From Thermosediminibacter oceani DSM 16646 (GTDB lineage: Bacteria; Bacillota; Thermosediminibacteria; Thermosediminibacterales; Thermosediminibacteraceae), in assembly GCF_000144645.1 (NCBI RefSeq), contig NC_014377.1, positions 1,922,001-1,986,000 of the forward strand: 64,000 nucleotides of DNA, in the 5' to 3' direction. Made by a program: the position numbers and the translations under genes. The notes below the pieces were generated by a model. It did not search any database. It was not told the origin of the DNA and was given only the letters and a program-made list of their open reading frames with translations. Shown in pieces: positions 1-9,938 of the stretch (its first letter is position 1; every line of letters begins with the position of its first letter).

Positions 1-61
1 GTTCGGAACCCACAACCGGGTTTAAATCCGCATAGAACACATCTCCGCGCCTTACCAGCAC
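1..61 (-). CDS. mazF: MazF/NdoA-type endoribonuclease toxin, N-terminal fragment (runs off the window)
   Basis: Only the first 20 codons lie in the window. Translated from GTG at 61 they read LVRRGDVFYADLNPVVGSE, the conserved start of MazF/NdoA/PemK mRNA interferases, which cleave single-stranded RNA and are neutralised by a ribbon-helix-helix antitoxin. Another in-frame GTG at 70 lies too close to the GGAGA motif, so 61 is preferred; it also matches the usual NdoA N-terminus. The gene directly follows the CopG-type antitoxin gene, whose stop is at 63-65, so the two are almost certainly co-translated. The order alr, antitoxin, toxin is the same as alr-ndoAI-ndoA in Bacillus. Confidence 0.85.
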   Translation of the reverse strand, partial: MLVRRGDVFYADLNPVVGSE

Positions 62-62
62 T

Positions 63-338
63 TTAGTCACTCTCCGAAAGCCTTATCTCGTAAAGCGCAA
101 GATCTCTGAAATCCTCGTTTATCCCGAATTCAGCGATCCTAAGGTTTATATCGGCCATTTCCTGGTAACCGTTTTTGAGCTGTTCTCTCATTCTTATCCT
201 TTCCCTTTCTCTAATATATAATCTCATCGCATCCTGAATAAATTCGCTGCGGTTCTTTTTTTCCTTAGATATTATGCCATCCACCTGCTTTAACAGGCTA
301 TCCGGTAAGCTGACGACTATCCTTTTTAACTCAGCCAC
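63..338 (-). CDS. CopG/Arc-type ribbon-helix-helix antitoxin (NdoAI/MazE-like)
   Basis: A 91-residue protein when started at GTG 338, which has a GGGGGG Shine-Dalgarno about eight bases upstream. A longer in-frame start at 377 has no such site. The N-terminal beta strand KRIVVSLPDSLL and the following helix-turn-helix with NRSEFIQDAMRLYI are the ribbon-helix-helix DNA-binding fold; the charged C-terminal half would bind the toxin. It lies between alr and mazF, the arrangement of the Bacillus ndoAI-ndoA pair. The expected role is to inhibit MazF and to autoregulate the operon. The family call is from sequence; pairing with MazF is from context. Confidence 0.88.
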   Translation of the reverse strand: MAELKRIVVSLPDSLLKQVDGIISKEKKNRSEFIQDAMRLYIRERERIRMREQLKNGYQEMADINLRIAEFGINEDFRDLALYEIRLSESD

Positions 339-398
339 AGCGGCACCCCCCAAAAAATAGTAACAAATCAGTATCATTATGTGAATCGCGTATGTAAA

Positions 399-1574
<1,176 letters not shown>

Positions 1575-3109
1575 CCAAGCTTTCCCCCTCTAATACGTAT
1601 TTAAAAGCCTCATGGATATGATCTAAAATATCTCCCGCGATCAGGGGGATTTCTCCTTTTTCCCGGGCTGCCAGATCTCCGGCCAGGCCGTGCAGGTAAA
1701 CCCCTGCCGCGGCCGCCTCATGGCATTTTAGACCTCTTGCCGCAAGGGCAGCTATCATGCCGGTGAGCACGTCTCCGCTGCCGCCGGTAGCCATCCCGGG
1801 ATTCCCGGTGGGATTGATGCAGGTTGGATAATCCGGCGAAGCCACCAGAGTGCGGGCACCCTTTAAGACCGCGGTACACCCGAACCGGTCGCAGGCCTCT
1901 CGCACTGCATCCCACCTGTTCTCCTGCACCTTTTCGGCGGTTACCGAAAGCAATCTTCCCATTTCCCCCGGGTGCGGAGTAATCACTGCAGGAGCAACCG
2001 ATTTTTTCAGCACATCCGGGTCTTCGGAAAGGGCATTCAGCCCGTCGGCATCGATCACCACCGGCACCGGACACTCCGCTACAAATTTCCTTACGAACTC
2101 TGCGGTCTCCTCATGGCGGGACAGTCCCGGCCCTATGGCCACGGCATCGCACCCTTTTGCGAAATCAAGCGCAGGCTCCAGCGCCTTTATAGACAGGCTC
2201 CCCTCGTGCGTCTGGGGAAGGGGCAGCGTCATAACCTCGGTGACCTTAACCTCCAGGATGTCGTTCAGCCCCTCGGGGATGCCTATAGTCACAAGGCCCG
2301 CGCCGCCCCTTACGGCCCCGAGGCCCGCCAGGGCCGCAGCTCCCGTCATACCCTTCGACCCGGCAATGATAAACACCCGGCCGAAATCGCCCTTGTGAGC
2401 GTCCGGAGCGTAGGGCTTGAAATAACCGGAGATCACCTGCCGGTCCAGGAGCAGGCCCTCAGCCTTAACATCATCCAGAATTTTCGCTGGAAGACCTATA
2501 TCCGCCACAATGATCTTGCCAGCATAGGATGCGCCCGGATAAAGCAAAAGGCCGATCTTGGGCAGCCCCATGGTCACCGTCACCTCGGCGCGCACCGCAG
2601 CTCCCAGGACTTTCCCGGTCATGCCGCATATCCCGGAAGGTATGTCCACAGCCACCACTGGGCAGCCGCCTTCATTTATGAATTCTATCACCCTCCGGGG
2701 AAACCCCTTTATCTCTCCCCTGAGGCCGGTGCCGAAAAGGGCGTCTACGGCGGCAAAGGATTCCGAGTAAAACCCGCGGGCCTTTTCCAGGTCGGTTTCA
2801 CCCCGCAATGTGATTACCGGAATCCCCATCCTCCTGACGATCTCAAAGTTTACCGCCGCATCACCTTTTATTTCCGACGGGTCAGACGCAAGAAACACCC
2901 GAACTTCAAAACCCATATTTACAAGATGCCGGGCGGCCCCGAAGCCGTCTCCACCGTTGTTTCCCCTTCCGCAGAACACGGCCACTTTCGGAGGGACGCG
3001 GCGGTTCTCCTTAACCCGCTCCCAAATCCTCCATACTGCTACTGCCACTTCCCGGCAGGCGTTTTCCATGAGCACGATGCCGGGCACGCCGAAATCTTTA
3101 ATGGCTCTC

Positions 3110-3526
3110 CTATCGATATCCCTCATAGTCGAAGGGCTGACAACCTTCACATCTATTCCCCTCCTCCGCTATCGAAAAAGCCACGGCGTAATCCTTAGAA
3201 TGCGATATGGTGACGAGAACCCGGGAATATCCCCGGGCTTTGAGTATCTCAAAGGCCCTGCCGTGAAGCCTCACTTCCGGCTTTCCTAAGGCATCTGTCA
3301 GGATTTCGATATCGTGCCACCCGAAAAACCTGATCCCGGTACATAACGCTTTGCTCACCGCCTCCTTGGCAGCAAACCGGCCGGCTATATGCCGGAAGTA
3401 GCCTTCCCCTTTTTTGTCTTTGAAAGCATTTATTTCCCTTTCGGTGAAAATTCGCGTCAAAAACTCACCGTTTTCAATGGCCTTTTTTATCCTGTCGACC
3501 TCTACTATGTCAACTCCTATTTCCAT
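3110..3526 (-). CDS. acpS: Holo-[acyl-carrier-protein] synthase
   Basis: Transfers 4'-phosphopantetheine from CoA to apo-ACP. The start at ATG 3526 gives MEIGVDIVEVDRI, the family's N-terminus with the Mg-binding aspartate; RFAAKEAVSKAL supplies the catalytic glutamate region and TISHSKDYAVAF the C-terminal signature. An AGAGGTG Shine-Dalgarno lies about 12 bases upstream. At 138 residues it is about 15-20 longer than typical AcpS; the extra tail (after SIAEEG) is encoded where the gene overlaps nnr. The stop is TAG, followed three codons later by an in-frame TAA. It is the first gene of the minus-strand operon. Confidence 0.93.
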   Translation of the reverse strand: MEIGVDIVEVDRIKKAIENGEFLTRIFTEREINAFKDKKGEGYFRHIAGRFAAKEAVSKALCTGIRFFGWHDIEILTDALGKPEVRLHGRAFEILKARGYSRVLVTISHSKDYAVAFSIAEEGNRCEGCQPFDYEGYR

Positions 3527-3672
3527 GAATAGAAGTTTCACCTCTGAAAAGATGTAATAACGCAAAGAAAAAAGTGAAACACTATACCGGGAGAAATATT
3601 TATATAATATATAAATTCTATATCCTACCCGTAATACCTTTCGAAATTAAAAAATTTTTACGCACAGGCATA

Positions 3673-3701
3673 TTGACCTTCTTTGACCTTTATTATATAA
3701 T
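3673..3701 (+). promoter_or_regulatory. Sigma-A-type promoter of hsp20
   Basis: TTGACC at 3673-3678 and a perfect TATAAT at 3696-3701, separated by 17 bases. Transcription would start near 3708, giving a leader of about 35 bases with AAAGGAGG ahead of the hsp20 ATG. No CIRCE-type inverted repeat was seen around it. Confidence 0.8.
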
Positions 3702-3742
3702 AATAATTGCCAATACTAATTTCTGTAAAAGGAGGAGTTAGT

Positions 3743-4177
3743 ATGCGCGGTCGGGAATTGTTTCCTTGGAGGAGAAAGAGCTTTTTCCCTGCCGTTTTCG
3801 AATTCGACGTGGAGAATTTCCTGGACAGCTTCTTCGACTTCTTCTCACCCCAGGCCATAAGGATTGACATGAGGGAAACCGAAAGCGAATATATCGTAGA
3901 AGCCGATATGCCCGGTTACGACAAAAACAGTATAGATATCCGCTACGAAAACAACCTGCTCACCATTTCAGCGCAGCATGACGAGTTTACCGAGGAAAAG
4001 CGCGACAATTACATCCACCGGGAACGGCGCAGGGGCAGCTTCAGAAGGACCATCCCGGTACCCGAAAACGTGGACGCCGAAAAGATAAGGGCAAGTTACA
4101 ACAACGGCGTGCTGCAGGTAATCCTCCCCAAGATCACTCCCAGCAAACCCACCGGCCGCAGGATAGAAATAGAATAA
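3743..4177 (+). CDS. Hsp20/alpha-crystallin small heat-shock protein
   Basis: A 144-residue small heat-shock chaperone that holds unfolding proteins as an ATP-independent oligomer. After a short N-terminal arm rich in aromatic residues (FPWRRKSFFP), the alpha-crystallin domain runs from about residue 40 to the end, with the conserved NNGVLQVILPK strand and a C-terminal RRIEIE tail for oligomer contacts. Start chosen at ATG 3743 because AAAGGAGG sits eight bases upstream. A single-gene transcription unit with its own promoter; its original terminator is the hairpin at 4186-4210, now split from its T-tract by an insertion sequence. Confidence 0.95.
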   Translation: MRGRELFPWRRKSFFPAVFEFDVENFLDSFFDFFSPQAIRIDMRETESEYIVEADMPGYDKNSIDIRYENNLLTISAQHDEFTEEKRDNYIHRERRRGSFRRTIPVPENVDAEKIRASYNNGVLQVILPKITPSKPTGRRIEIE

Positions 4178-4185
4178 TGAAATTA

Positions 4186-4210
4186 AAGGTTGGGCAAGTC
4201 GCCCAACCTT
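4186..4210 (+). repeat. Left copy of a 25-bp direct repeat that is itself a hairpin (hsp20 terminator stem)
   Basis: AAGGTTGGGC, loop AAGTC, GCCCAACCTT. The same 25 bases recur at 5806-5830, directly abutting both ends of the IS1182-family element. The right copy is followed by TTTTCATTTT, so the uninterrupted site was a rho-independent terminator shared by hsp20 and the convergent pil operon. The repeat is best read as a long target-site duplication. Confidence 0.85.
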
Positions 4211-4211
4211 C

Positions 4212-4248
4212 AGACTGTCGACAAAGTAACTGTCGACAGTCTTTTTTT
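4212..4248 (+). terminator. Terminator hairpin just inside the left end of the IS1182 element
   Basis: Perfect 11-bp arms AGACTGTCGAC (4212-4222) and GTCGACAGTCT (4232-4242) with a nine-base loop, followed by seven T. It overlaps the terminal inverted repeat and would block transcription entering the transposase gene from hsp20, a common IS self-limiting device. Confidence 0.85.
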
Positions 4249-4322
4249 GCAAAAGCTAGTACAAAAATCATCAGCTTTTTAGTAAAATTAAAGAAGATAC
4301 AAAAATATTGTGGGGCGATGAA

Positions 4323-5783
4323 ATGTTAACGAAGAAAAATCGAGAAATAATAGAGCAGGTAGAATTAGTAAGCATCGATAGCTTAGTACCTCAAGACCAT
4401 CTCCTTAGGGCAGTAGAAGAAAGCATCGACTTTAATTTCATTTATGATGAAGTAAAAGACCTATATAGCGAAAATACAGGAAGACCTAGTATTGACCCGG
4501 TAGTGTTAATTAAGCTACTCATGCTCCAAGCATTGTATGGAATCCGCTCCATGCGCCAAACCATCAGAGAAGTAGAAGTCAATGTAGCTTACCGTTGGTT
4601 TTTAGGCTATGGATTACAAGAAAAAATACCTCACTTTTCAACTTTTGGAAAAAACTATGAACGGCGGTTTAAGGAAAGTGATCTATTTGAAAAGATATTC
4701 GAGCGGGTGTTGATGGAAGCAATAGAATGCGGGTTTGTTAAAACAGATGCAGTATTTATCGATGCTACTCACATAAAAGCCAGTGCCAATAAGAATAAAT
4801 ATATCGAGAAAGTCGCTAAGCAACGGACTCAAAAATATAAGGAAGAACTTTTAAAAGAAATCAACGCCGAACGGGAAGCAAACGGTAAAAAGCCCTTTGA
4901 AGAAGAAGATGATGATGACGATAACAACAAAGGAGAAAATAGCTCTAAAAAAGTCAGGGTAAGCACCACAGATCCTGAAAGTGGGATGTTTCAAAAAGGG
5001 GAAAAAGAGCGCTGCTTTGCCTACACAGCTTCTGTAGCCTGTGACCGGAACAACTTTGTCCTTGGTGTCAAAATAGCACCTGGAAATGTTCATGACAGCC
5101 AGGTATTCTCCGATTTATTTCAAGAAGTAAACGATAAATTTTCTAAAATAGAGGCGGTAGTGGTTGATGCAGGCTACAAAACCCCCGGGATATGCAGAGA
5201 AATCATTGAGGCAGGAGCGCTTCCCGTTATGCCCTACAAGAGGCCGATGACCAAAGATGGTTACTTTAAAAAACGCGAATACGTCTATGACGAATATTAT
5301 GATTGTTACATATGCCCCAACAACCAAATATTAGAATACAGCACCACCAACCGGGCGGGATACCGGGAATATAGGAGCAACCCCCAAATATGCTGTAAAT
5401 GTCCCATGCGCCTACAGTGCACCAAAAGTAAAAATTACACAAAAATCATAACTCGGCATATATGGGAGCATTACATAGAAATAGCGGAAGATATAAGACA
5501 CACCCAATGGGGTAAAGAACTATACAAAATGCGCGGCCAGACCATCGAGCGGGTATTTGCCGATGCGAAGGAAAAGCATGGCATGCGCTATACAAATCTA
5601 CGAGGCTTGAGGAAAGTTGGACATTACCTCACGCTTCTTTTCGCATGCATGAATTTAAAAAAGCTGGCTTTATGGAAGAAAAGACGGGGAACGTTTCCGC
5701 CAACAGTCCCCGCTTTACATTCGTTTTTCTTAAAAATTTTCTTCGCCTTCAACAAAAAGCCGCTTTTAGGTTATGCATCCTAA
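4323..5783 (+). CDS. IS1182-family transposase
   Basis: A 486-residue DDE transposase. The N-terminal domain has the family motif VSIDSLVPQDHLLRAVEE; the RNase H fold has candidate catalytic acidic residues in VFIDATHIKASANK, VVVDAGYK and GQTIERVFADAKEKHG (last with the glutamate). A low-complexity acidic stretch (EEEDDDDDNN) lies near residue 195, and a cysteine cluster, CPNN..CCKCPMRLQC, precedes the C-terminal region. Start chosen at ATG 4323 with GGGG eight bases upstream; an in-frame TTG at 4308 is less likely. No frameshift or internal stop, so the enzyme may be active. Confidence 0.93.
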   Translation: MLTKKNREIIEQVELVSIDSLVPQDHLLRAVEESIDFNFIYDEVKDLYSENTGRPSIDPVVLIKLLMLQALYGIRSMRQTIREVEVNVAYRWFLGYGLQEKIPHFSTFGKNYERRFKESDLFEKIFERVLMEAIECGFVKTDAVFIDATHIKASANKNKYIEKVAKQRTQKYKEELLKEINAEREANGKKPFEEEDDDDDNNKGENSSKKVRVSTTDPESGMFQKGEKERCFAYTASVACDRNNFVLGVKIAPGNVHDSQVFSDLFQEVNDKFSKIEAVVVDAGYKTPGICREIIEAGALPVMPYKRPMTKDGYFKKREYVYDEYYDCYICPNNQILEYSTTNRAGYREYRSNPQICCKCPMRLQCTKSKNYTKIITRHIWEHYIEIAEDIRHTQWGKELYKMRGQTIERVFADAKEKHGMRYTNLRGLRKVGHYLTLLFACMNLKKLALWKKRRGTFPPTVPALHSFFLKIFFAFNKKPLLGYAS

Positions 5784-5793
5784 AAGCGGCTTT
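5756..5793 (+). terminator. Hairpin overlapping the transposase stop codon
   Basis: Perfect 15-bp arms AAAGCCGCTTTTAGG (5756-5770) and CCTAAAAGCGGCTTT (5779-5793), loop of eight. The transposase stop lies in the second arm. Symmetric enough to act in both directions and to shield the element from the convergent pil operon. Confidence 0.7.
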
Positions 5794-5805
5794 GTCTACA
5801 AGCTG

Positions 5806-5830
5806 AAGGTTGGGCAAGTCGCCCAACCTT
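5806..5830 (-). repeat. Right copy of the 25-bp hairpin direct repeat (terminator of pilO side)
   Basis: Identical to 4186-4210. On the plus strand it is followed by a T-rich tract. It lies 20 bases beyond the pilO stop and can still end the pil operon transcript as a hairpin. Confidence 0.8.
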
Positions 5831-5850
5831 TTCATTTTGCCACCGCATTT

Positions 5851-7110
5851 TTATTTTTTCGCTGGCTCTTCCGCTACAAATTTCATATTTGCCAGGGCTG
5901 CCGCAACACGGTCATAGTCTCCCGGTTCGATTTCCTTCCATTCAACCCGTACTGTCAGGCGTTTCACACCTTTCACGTTCAATTCCACGTAATACGGATA
6001 AGCGCCGGGCTTGAGAACGGGCGTCTTCAGGAGTTCGCGCTCATCGCCCAAAAAAGTCAGCACGAAACTGCCGCTGCTGTTTTGGGTATCATCCTCTACG
6101 CCGGCAAAACCACGCAAAACACTATATCGCGCCTGCAAATCCATAACAGCTTCTACCACCGGCCTATTTTTATCAACTTCCACAACTACACCGCGACCGA
6201 ATTCCCTTCCCGCTATGGCTATTTTCCTGGAGCCAACGGAATAAAAGGGCCCCACATTGCGCAACACCTTTGCCCCCTCAAGCCACGGAAGCGCTATCCG
6301 ATTGCTTTTGCCGTCAATTGATGGAAAGGTATAGCTGGAAATGGCGGGAATTGAAAGGGGCACGTCTTTTTGGGGAGTAGGAGTATCCGGGACTTTAGGC
6401 AAAGCCGGTGTTTCAGGTGAAGGAGGAGATAGTTGGGGTAATTGTTCATGCGGTTTTTCCGGCCGGTTGACCGCCACCGCCGGTTCAAAGATATTCTTCC
6501 GGCTCTGAGGCAAGATTTTTTGTTCATCATTGCGGTCATCACTTAATGGAATGCTTTCACCTTCCACCCCTATTTTAAAAAGATCTATAACAAAACCGGC
6601 CTCCACTTCCCCCAGCTTTTCACTCCCAGCCGAAATTTTGAGCTCCCGAATTTCAGTCATTGCCGGCAACGTATCAAGGTACAGCAAATAGGTCATAATG
6701 CTCGGGTAATCGCCTGACACGGTAACCTTGAACGGCTGCACGCTGAAAATTCCCCTTTTTTCCTCCTGCATCGGCTGGAAAAGCTTCACCCGGACTCCCG
6801 GTTCCTTGGGCTGGGCCGCCAGTAAAAAGGAATCCATATCATCGAAAGCAACGCCAAGCTTTTTCTTGGTTTCGGCGAGTTCCATCTCTGCAATTTCCAC
6901 ATTTTTTTTCAGAACCGGTAAGCTGCCGGCAGTCTCCCGGGTGGAAGCTAGCTCTGCCGTTTCCTCCCGCATCCGGGCTTTTAACTGGATATAGTAGGGC
7001 AAACGCTGGGCGAAGATAAACTTCTGTATAAAAAACAGGACAAGCGATACAACCAGGATGATTATCAATACTTTTTCCCGCCGGCTTAAGTTTATGGTCT
7101 GTAGCCTCAT
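5851..7110 (-). CDS. pilO: Type IV pilus inner-membrane protein PilO-like, with C-terminal extension
   Basis: A 419-residue protein, last gene of the pilus cluster. Residues about 12-32 (EKVLIIILVVSLVLFFIQKF) are the single transmembrane helix, followed by a coiled coil and a ferredoxin-like periplasmic-type domain typical of PilO, which pairs with PilN to form the alignment subcomplex. A proline-rich linker (about 225-250) leads to a second, C-terminal domain not found in short PilO proteins, making it roughly twice the usual length. Start ATG 7110 has GGAAGGA upstream. It lies 38 bases after pilN. Assignment relies on position after pilM-pilN and topology more than on motif. Confidence 0.8.
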   Translation of the reverse strand: MRLQTINLSRREKVLIIILVVSLVLFFIQKFIFAQRLPYYIQLKARMREETAELASTRETAGSLPVLKKNVEIAEMELAETKKKLGVAFDDMDSFLLAAQPKEPGVRVKLFQPMQEEKRGIFSVQPFKVTVSGDYPSIMTYLLYLDTLPAMTEIRELKISAGSEKLGEVEAGFVIDLFKIGVEGESIPLSDDRNDEQKILPQSRKNIFEPAVAVNRPEKPHEQLPQLSPPSPETPALPKVPDTPTPQKDVPLSIPAISSYTFPSIDGKSNRIALPWLEGAKVLRNVGPFYSVGSRKIAIAGREFGRGVVVEVDKNRPVVEAVMDLQARYSVLRGFAGVEDDTQNSSGSFVLTFLGDERELLKTPVLKPGAYPYYVELNVKGVKRLTVRVEWKEIEPGDYDRVAAALANMKFVAEEPAKK

Positions 7111-7148
7111 CCCGATCCTTCCTTCCTCTACCCCGGTGTCCGGAAGTC

Positions 7149-7718
7149 TTACTGCTTTGCTTTTCCGGCAAGCGCATTAGTTTGTCTTAAGTCCGCTGTT
7201 ATACTGAATTCCAGGACGGTTTCTTCGCCGGTTACATCCTGTACCGACTCCAACCTAACGTTTTCCAGAAACGGCTGGTCCTTCAGTGCGAAAAAAAACC
7301 TTCCCGCTGCCGCAAGATCCAAAGACCGCCCCGTAATTTTAACTTGCTGTTCCCCGTTTACCTCCAGCCCTGTCAGCCACACTTCCGGCGGAACAGCATC
7401 GGTCAAAGTAATCAGCAGCTCCGACCTTTTTTGACGGCCTTTCGCGAGTTTTTCCAGCTCCGCCTTCTGCTGGCGAAGGCTGTTTAGCTTATTTTCCGCC
7501 TCTTTCACCGCTTCTACCTGCTGCCGGTAAAAAGTAACCTGCTTTTCGATTTCCGTCAGGCGATTTTCCATCAACCACGTATGAACCAGCAGAAACGAAT
7601 ATGCAGAAAAGAGAAGCACTAATACCGAGATCAGGATTAAAACCGGCTTGGACCGGACCAAAAAAATCCGCCTGCTGGAAGGCCTTAACTCCTGCGGAAG
7701 CAAGTTTATAGACGCCAT
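7149..7718 (-). CDS. pilN: Type IV pilus assembly protein PilN
   Basis: A 189-residue bitopic membrane protein. The cytoplasmic N-terminus MASINLLPQELRP is the conserved INLLP peptide that binds the PilM groove; a transmembrane helix follows (about residues 28-50), then a coiled coil (EIEKQVTFYRQQVEAVKEAE) and a small globular domain. It starts five bases after the pilM stop, with AAGGGAGAG upstream, so translation is coupled. It links the cytoplasmic actin-like PilM ring to PilO. Confidence 0.92.
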   Translation of the reverse strand: MASINLLPQELRPSSRRIFLVRSKPVLILISVLVLLFSAYSFLLVHTWLMENRLTEIEKQVTFYRQQVEAVKEAENKLNSLRQQKAELEKLAKGRQKRSELLITLTDAVPPEVWLTGLEVNGEQQVKITGRSLDLAAAGRFFFALKDQPFLENVRLESVQDVTGEETVLEFSITADLRQTNALAGKAKQ

Positions 7719-7723
7719 AACCC

Positions 7724-8620
7724 TTATCTCTCCCTTAAAGCCAGCCCCACCGCCACCGCAAATTCCGGCCCCAGCAAAAACGGGCTGGCAATTTCCGCCG
7801 GTAAATCAAGTTCTAAACCGAAATAATCCTTTATCCCTTCAAGGTAGGCTCCTCCGCCTGTCAGGTATAACCCTGCCGGACTAAAACCGCTTCCACCCTG
7901 GGAACGATAAAAATCCACAGAACGCCGCACTTCCTGAATCAGATCTACGGCCCGATTTAAACCGGTATAAAGGGTGCCACCTCTCAGCTCCCGGCAACCC
8001 ATTCTGACTGTCCTGCTGAAAAGAAGCCGGCTCCCGCGCGCCAGCACAACATGGCTCCACTGCTCACCTATGTCCAGTATGATGGATTCCTTTTCTTCAC
8101 CGGTGGTTCCCAGGGCGCGGCACAGGGCTGCGGGTATCAGGTCCAATGCTTCCAGCTCAAGACCGGCTTCCTTAAAAAGGTGATGATACTGGATTACCTG
8201 TTCTCTGGGCGTTGCCGCCAGCAGGACCAGCATCTGGCCGGGATGGCCTTCCGGCTCCCTATCCAGTATGGCGAAATCCAGCACCATATCCTCCGTCCCC
8301 ACGGGAAGATAGCGCTCCGCCTCATACTGTAACCCGGCCCGCAAGTCCTTTTCCGGCATGCGCGGAAGGCGCAGGTATCGCACAACCACCCGCTCGCCGC
8401 TAACGGCGGCCACCGCTCTCCGGCCCCGCCAGCCCGTTTGCTGTACCGCTTCGGCCAGGGCGGCTATCATTTCCGTTATATTATCCCATCCTCCGGCAGG
8501 AGCAGGAACCGCCCCTTTAGCCAGGAGGCGGTCTCCCCTCACCACCGCCACTTTGATCCGGGCAGTCCCCAGATCCACTCCCAGCAATCCTTTTTGCCGC
8601 CTCAAGCTAAGCCAGTGCAC
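7724..8620 (-). CDS. pilM: Type IV pilus assembly protein PilM (actin-like ATPase)
   Basis: A 298-residue protein with the actin/FtsA fold. GLLGVDLGTARIKVAVV is the phosphate-1 motif; SIILDIGEQWSHVVL and YLTGGGAYLEGI are the phosphate-2 and adenosine motifs. Slightly shorter than typical PilM (about 340). GTG start at 8620 with GGGGGTC upstream. Forms a cytoplasmic ring binding the INLLP tail of PilN, connecting the membrane complex to the PilB/PilT motors. Followed by pilN after five bases. Confidence 0.93.
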   Translation of the reverse strand: MHWLSLRRQKGLLGVDLGTARIKVAVVRGDRLLAKGAVPAPAGGWDNITEMIAALAEAVQQTGWRGRRAVAAVSGERVVVRYLRLPRMPEKDLRAGLQYEAERYLPVGTEDMVLDFAILDREPEGHPGQMLVLLAATPREQVIQYHHLFKEAGLELEALDLIPAALCRALGTTGEEKESIILDIGEQWSHVVLARGSRLLFSRTVRMGCRELRGGTLYTGLNRAVDLIQEVRRSVDFYRSQGGSGFSPAGLYLTGGGAYLEGIKDYFGLELDLPAEIASPFLLGPEFAVAVGLALRER

Positions 8621-8694
8621 TTCTTGACCCCCAATTTAAAATATTATGATCACTCTTTCAACAATCGCGCGGTTGATCCAAAGCTTTAGAAGAC

Positions 8695-9918
8695 CTATTG
8701 CTCGCTCCAGCTTTCAATTTCAATGCTTGTAGGCCCGCCACCGCTGCCCCCGCCAAAAGCCAACCCGATTAATTCAGGATGGCTATCGATCAGTACAGGG
8801 TTGGAGTATATTGTCAGTTTATTTGTGTTTTCTATTAGTCGCACCAAAACTCCCCCATTTAGTACTACTTTATTATCACAAAATAATTTACCGTTGGCTA
8901 TTATTAAGGCGTCTATGATAGAGTCCGAACCTTTTTTATTTATATTTACCTGACCACCTAAGGAAATCAAAACCAACAGGTCTTCATCAGGGGTGTTAGC
9001 CTTCAGGTCGTCGGTAACATCGATATTACCGCTAGTTACGATAACCGCCTGTCCGCTATACCTACCTGAAATTTTAACATTTCCATTCACAAAATAGATA
9101 CCGCTATATTCGGTAGTATCTTCGCTCTTTCCACCCTTCTCTTTTCCCGGGTCATTTATAGGAAAAGTTGTATCTTGCCCAAAATATTTGCCAGTCATCT
9201 CAGCTTGTTGTCGGTACCAATCTTCTCTCAAATCTGGAAAATCCGGAATTGCTTGGTGATATTCGGTGATTTGACAGTTATTCAGTTCTGCATCTTTATT
9301 AATAGTGATTTTACCAGAAGCGTAAATATTAAAATTTTCAATTGTCGATTTGTCACCAATATTTAGGTTGCCGTTAACATAAATTACCGGTTTTGGTTCT
9401 TGTGAACCTATGATCGAAATATGTTTTAACAAATTAATATCAGAATTCTGATCTTCCGGTAAGAGGCTGACACCTTTAAGCAATTCCGCCGGGCTGCCGG
9501 AGGTATTGATGCGCACCTTTACGGTCAAAGTCTCGCGCGCCTTATTAAAAGTTCCCACGGAAGTTATCTTCACAACGGTACCGGATTCTTCCTCGATTTC
9601 TTCGACGGTCACTTTCTCAATGCTGCCGCCGGCAGAAGGTTCGGGATAAGGTTCATTCGAAATCAAAGTCAAAGAGCCCCCAGGAGGAATCTGATTCACA
9701 ACTCCCGGGTTTTGCCTAATCATAACCAGGGCCCTCTCCACACCGGCATCGGCTGCGTAGTATGCCTGCAGGCGGTTTCGCTGCCGGGCGGCTGCCTGCC
9801 TATGGCTGGCAGTCAAAGTTACAGTGGCACTGCCGAGTATGACCACCACCATCAGCACAAGCATGACCAGGACGAGGGCCTGTCCCCGTTCCGCGCCCTG
9901 GCTCTCCTTTATATTCAT
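8695..9918 (-). CDS. PilX-like minor-pilin/pilus-associated protein with beta-helix-like body
   Basis: A 407-residue protein. The N-terminus ERGQALVLVMLVLMVVVILG is a pilin-like hydrophobic helix without the usual G-F-T-L processing site, as in PilX_N-type proteins. The rest is rich in repeated short strands (GNLNIGDKST, GKITINKDAEL, GNVKISGRYSGQAV) suggesting a beta-solenoid adhesin-like body, ending in a glycine-rich tail. Start chosen at ATG 9918 with GGGG seven bases upstream; the in-frame TTG at 9924 is weaker. Stop TAG, followed two codons later by TAA. Lies with the other minor-pilin genes; probably part of the pilus tip or priming complex (inference). Confidence 0.75.
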   Translation of the reverse strand: MNIKESQGAERGQALVLVMLVLMVVVILGSATVTLTASHRQAAARQRNRLQAYYAADAGVERALVMIRQNPGVVNQIPPGGSLTLISNEPYPEPSAGGSIEKVTVEEIEEESGTVVKITSVGTFNKARETLTVKVRINTSGSPAELLKGVSLLPEDQNSDINLLKHISIIGSQEPKPVIYVNGNLNIGDKSTIENFNIYASGKITINKDAELNNCQITEYHQAIPDFPDLREDWYRQQAEMTGKYFGQDTTFPINDPGKEKGGKSEDTTEYSGIYFVNGNVKISGRYSGQAVIVTSGNIDVTDDLKANTPDEDLLVLISLGGQVNINKKGSDSIIDALIIANGKLFCDNKVVLNGGVLVRLIENTNKLTIYSNPVLIDSHPELIGLAFGGGSGGGPTSIEIESWSEQ

Positions 9919-9938
9919 GTGCAAACCCCGGCACCCCC

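Larger units (their letters stand above)
4211..5805 (+). mobile_element. IS1182-family insertion sequence, 1595 bp, intact
   Basis: The boundaries come from the flanking 25-bp direct repeats. Terminal inverted repeats are imperfect: CAGACTGTCGACAAAG at the left end and CAGCTTGTAGACAAAG (reverse complement) at the right, 13 of 16 matching. It carries one transposase gene plus a terminator hairpin at each end that would insulate it from outside transcription. The element sits precisely inside a duplicated transcription-terminator hairpin. Size fits the IS1182 family. Confidence 0.9.

Noticed and set aside
1972-3198. Long plus-strand open frames opposite nnr, acpS and other GC-rich genes
   Set aside because: Shadows of strong minus-strand genes; no ribosome-binding sites or conserved motifs.
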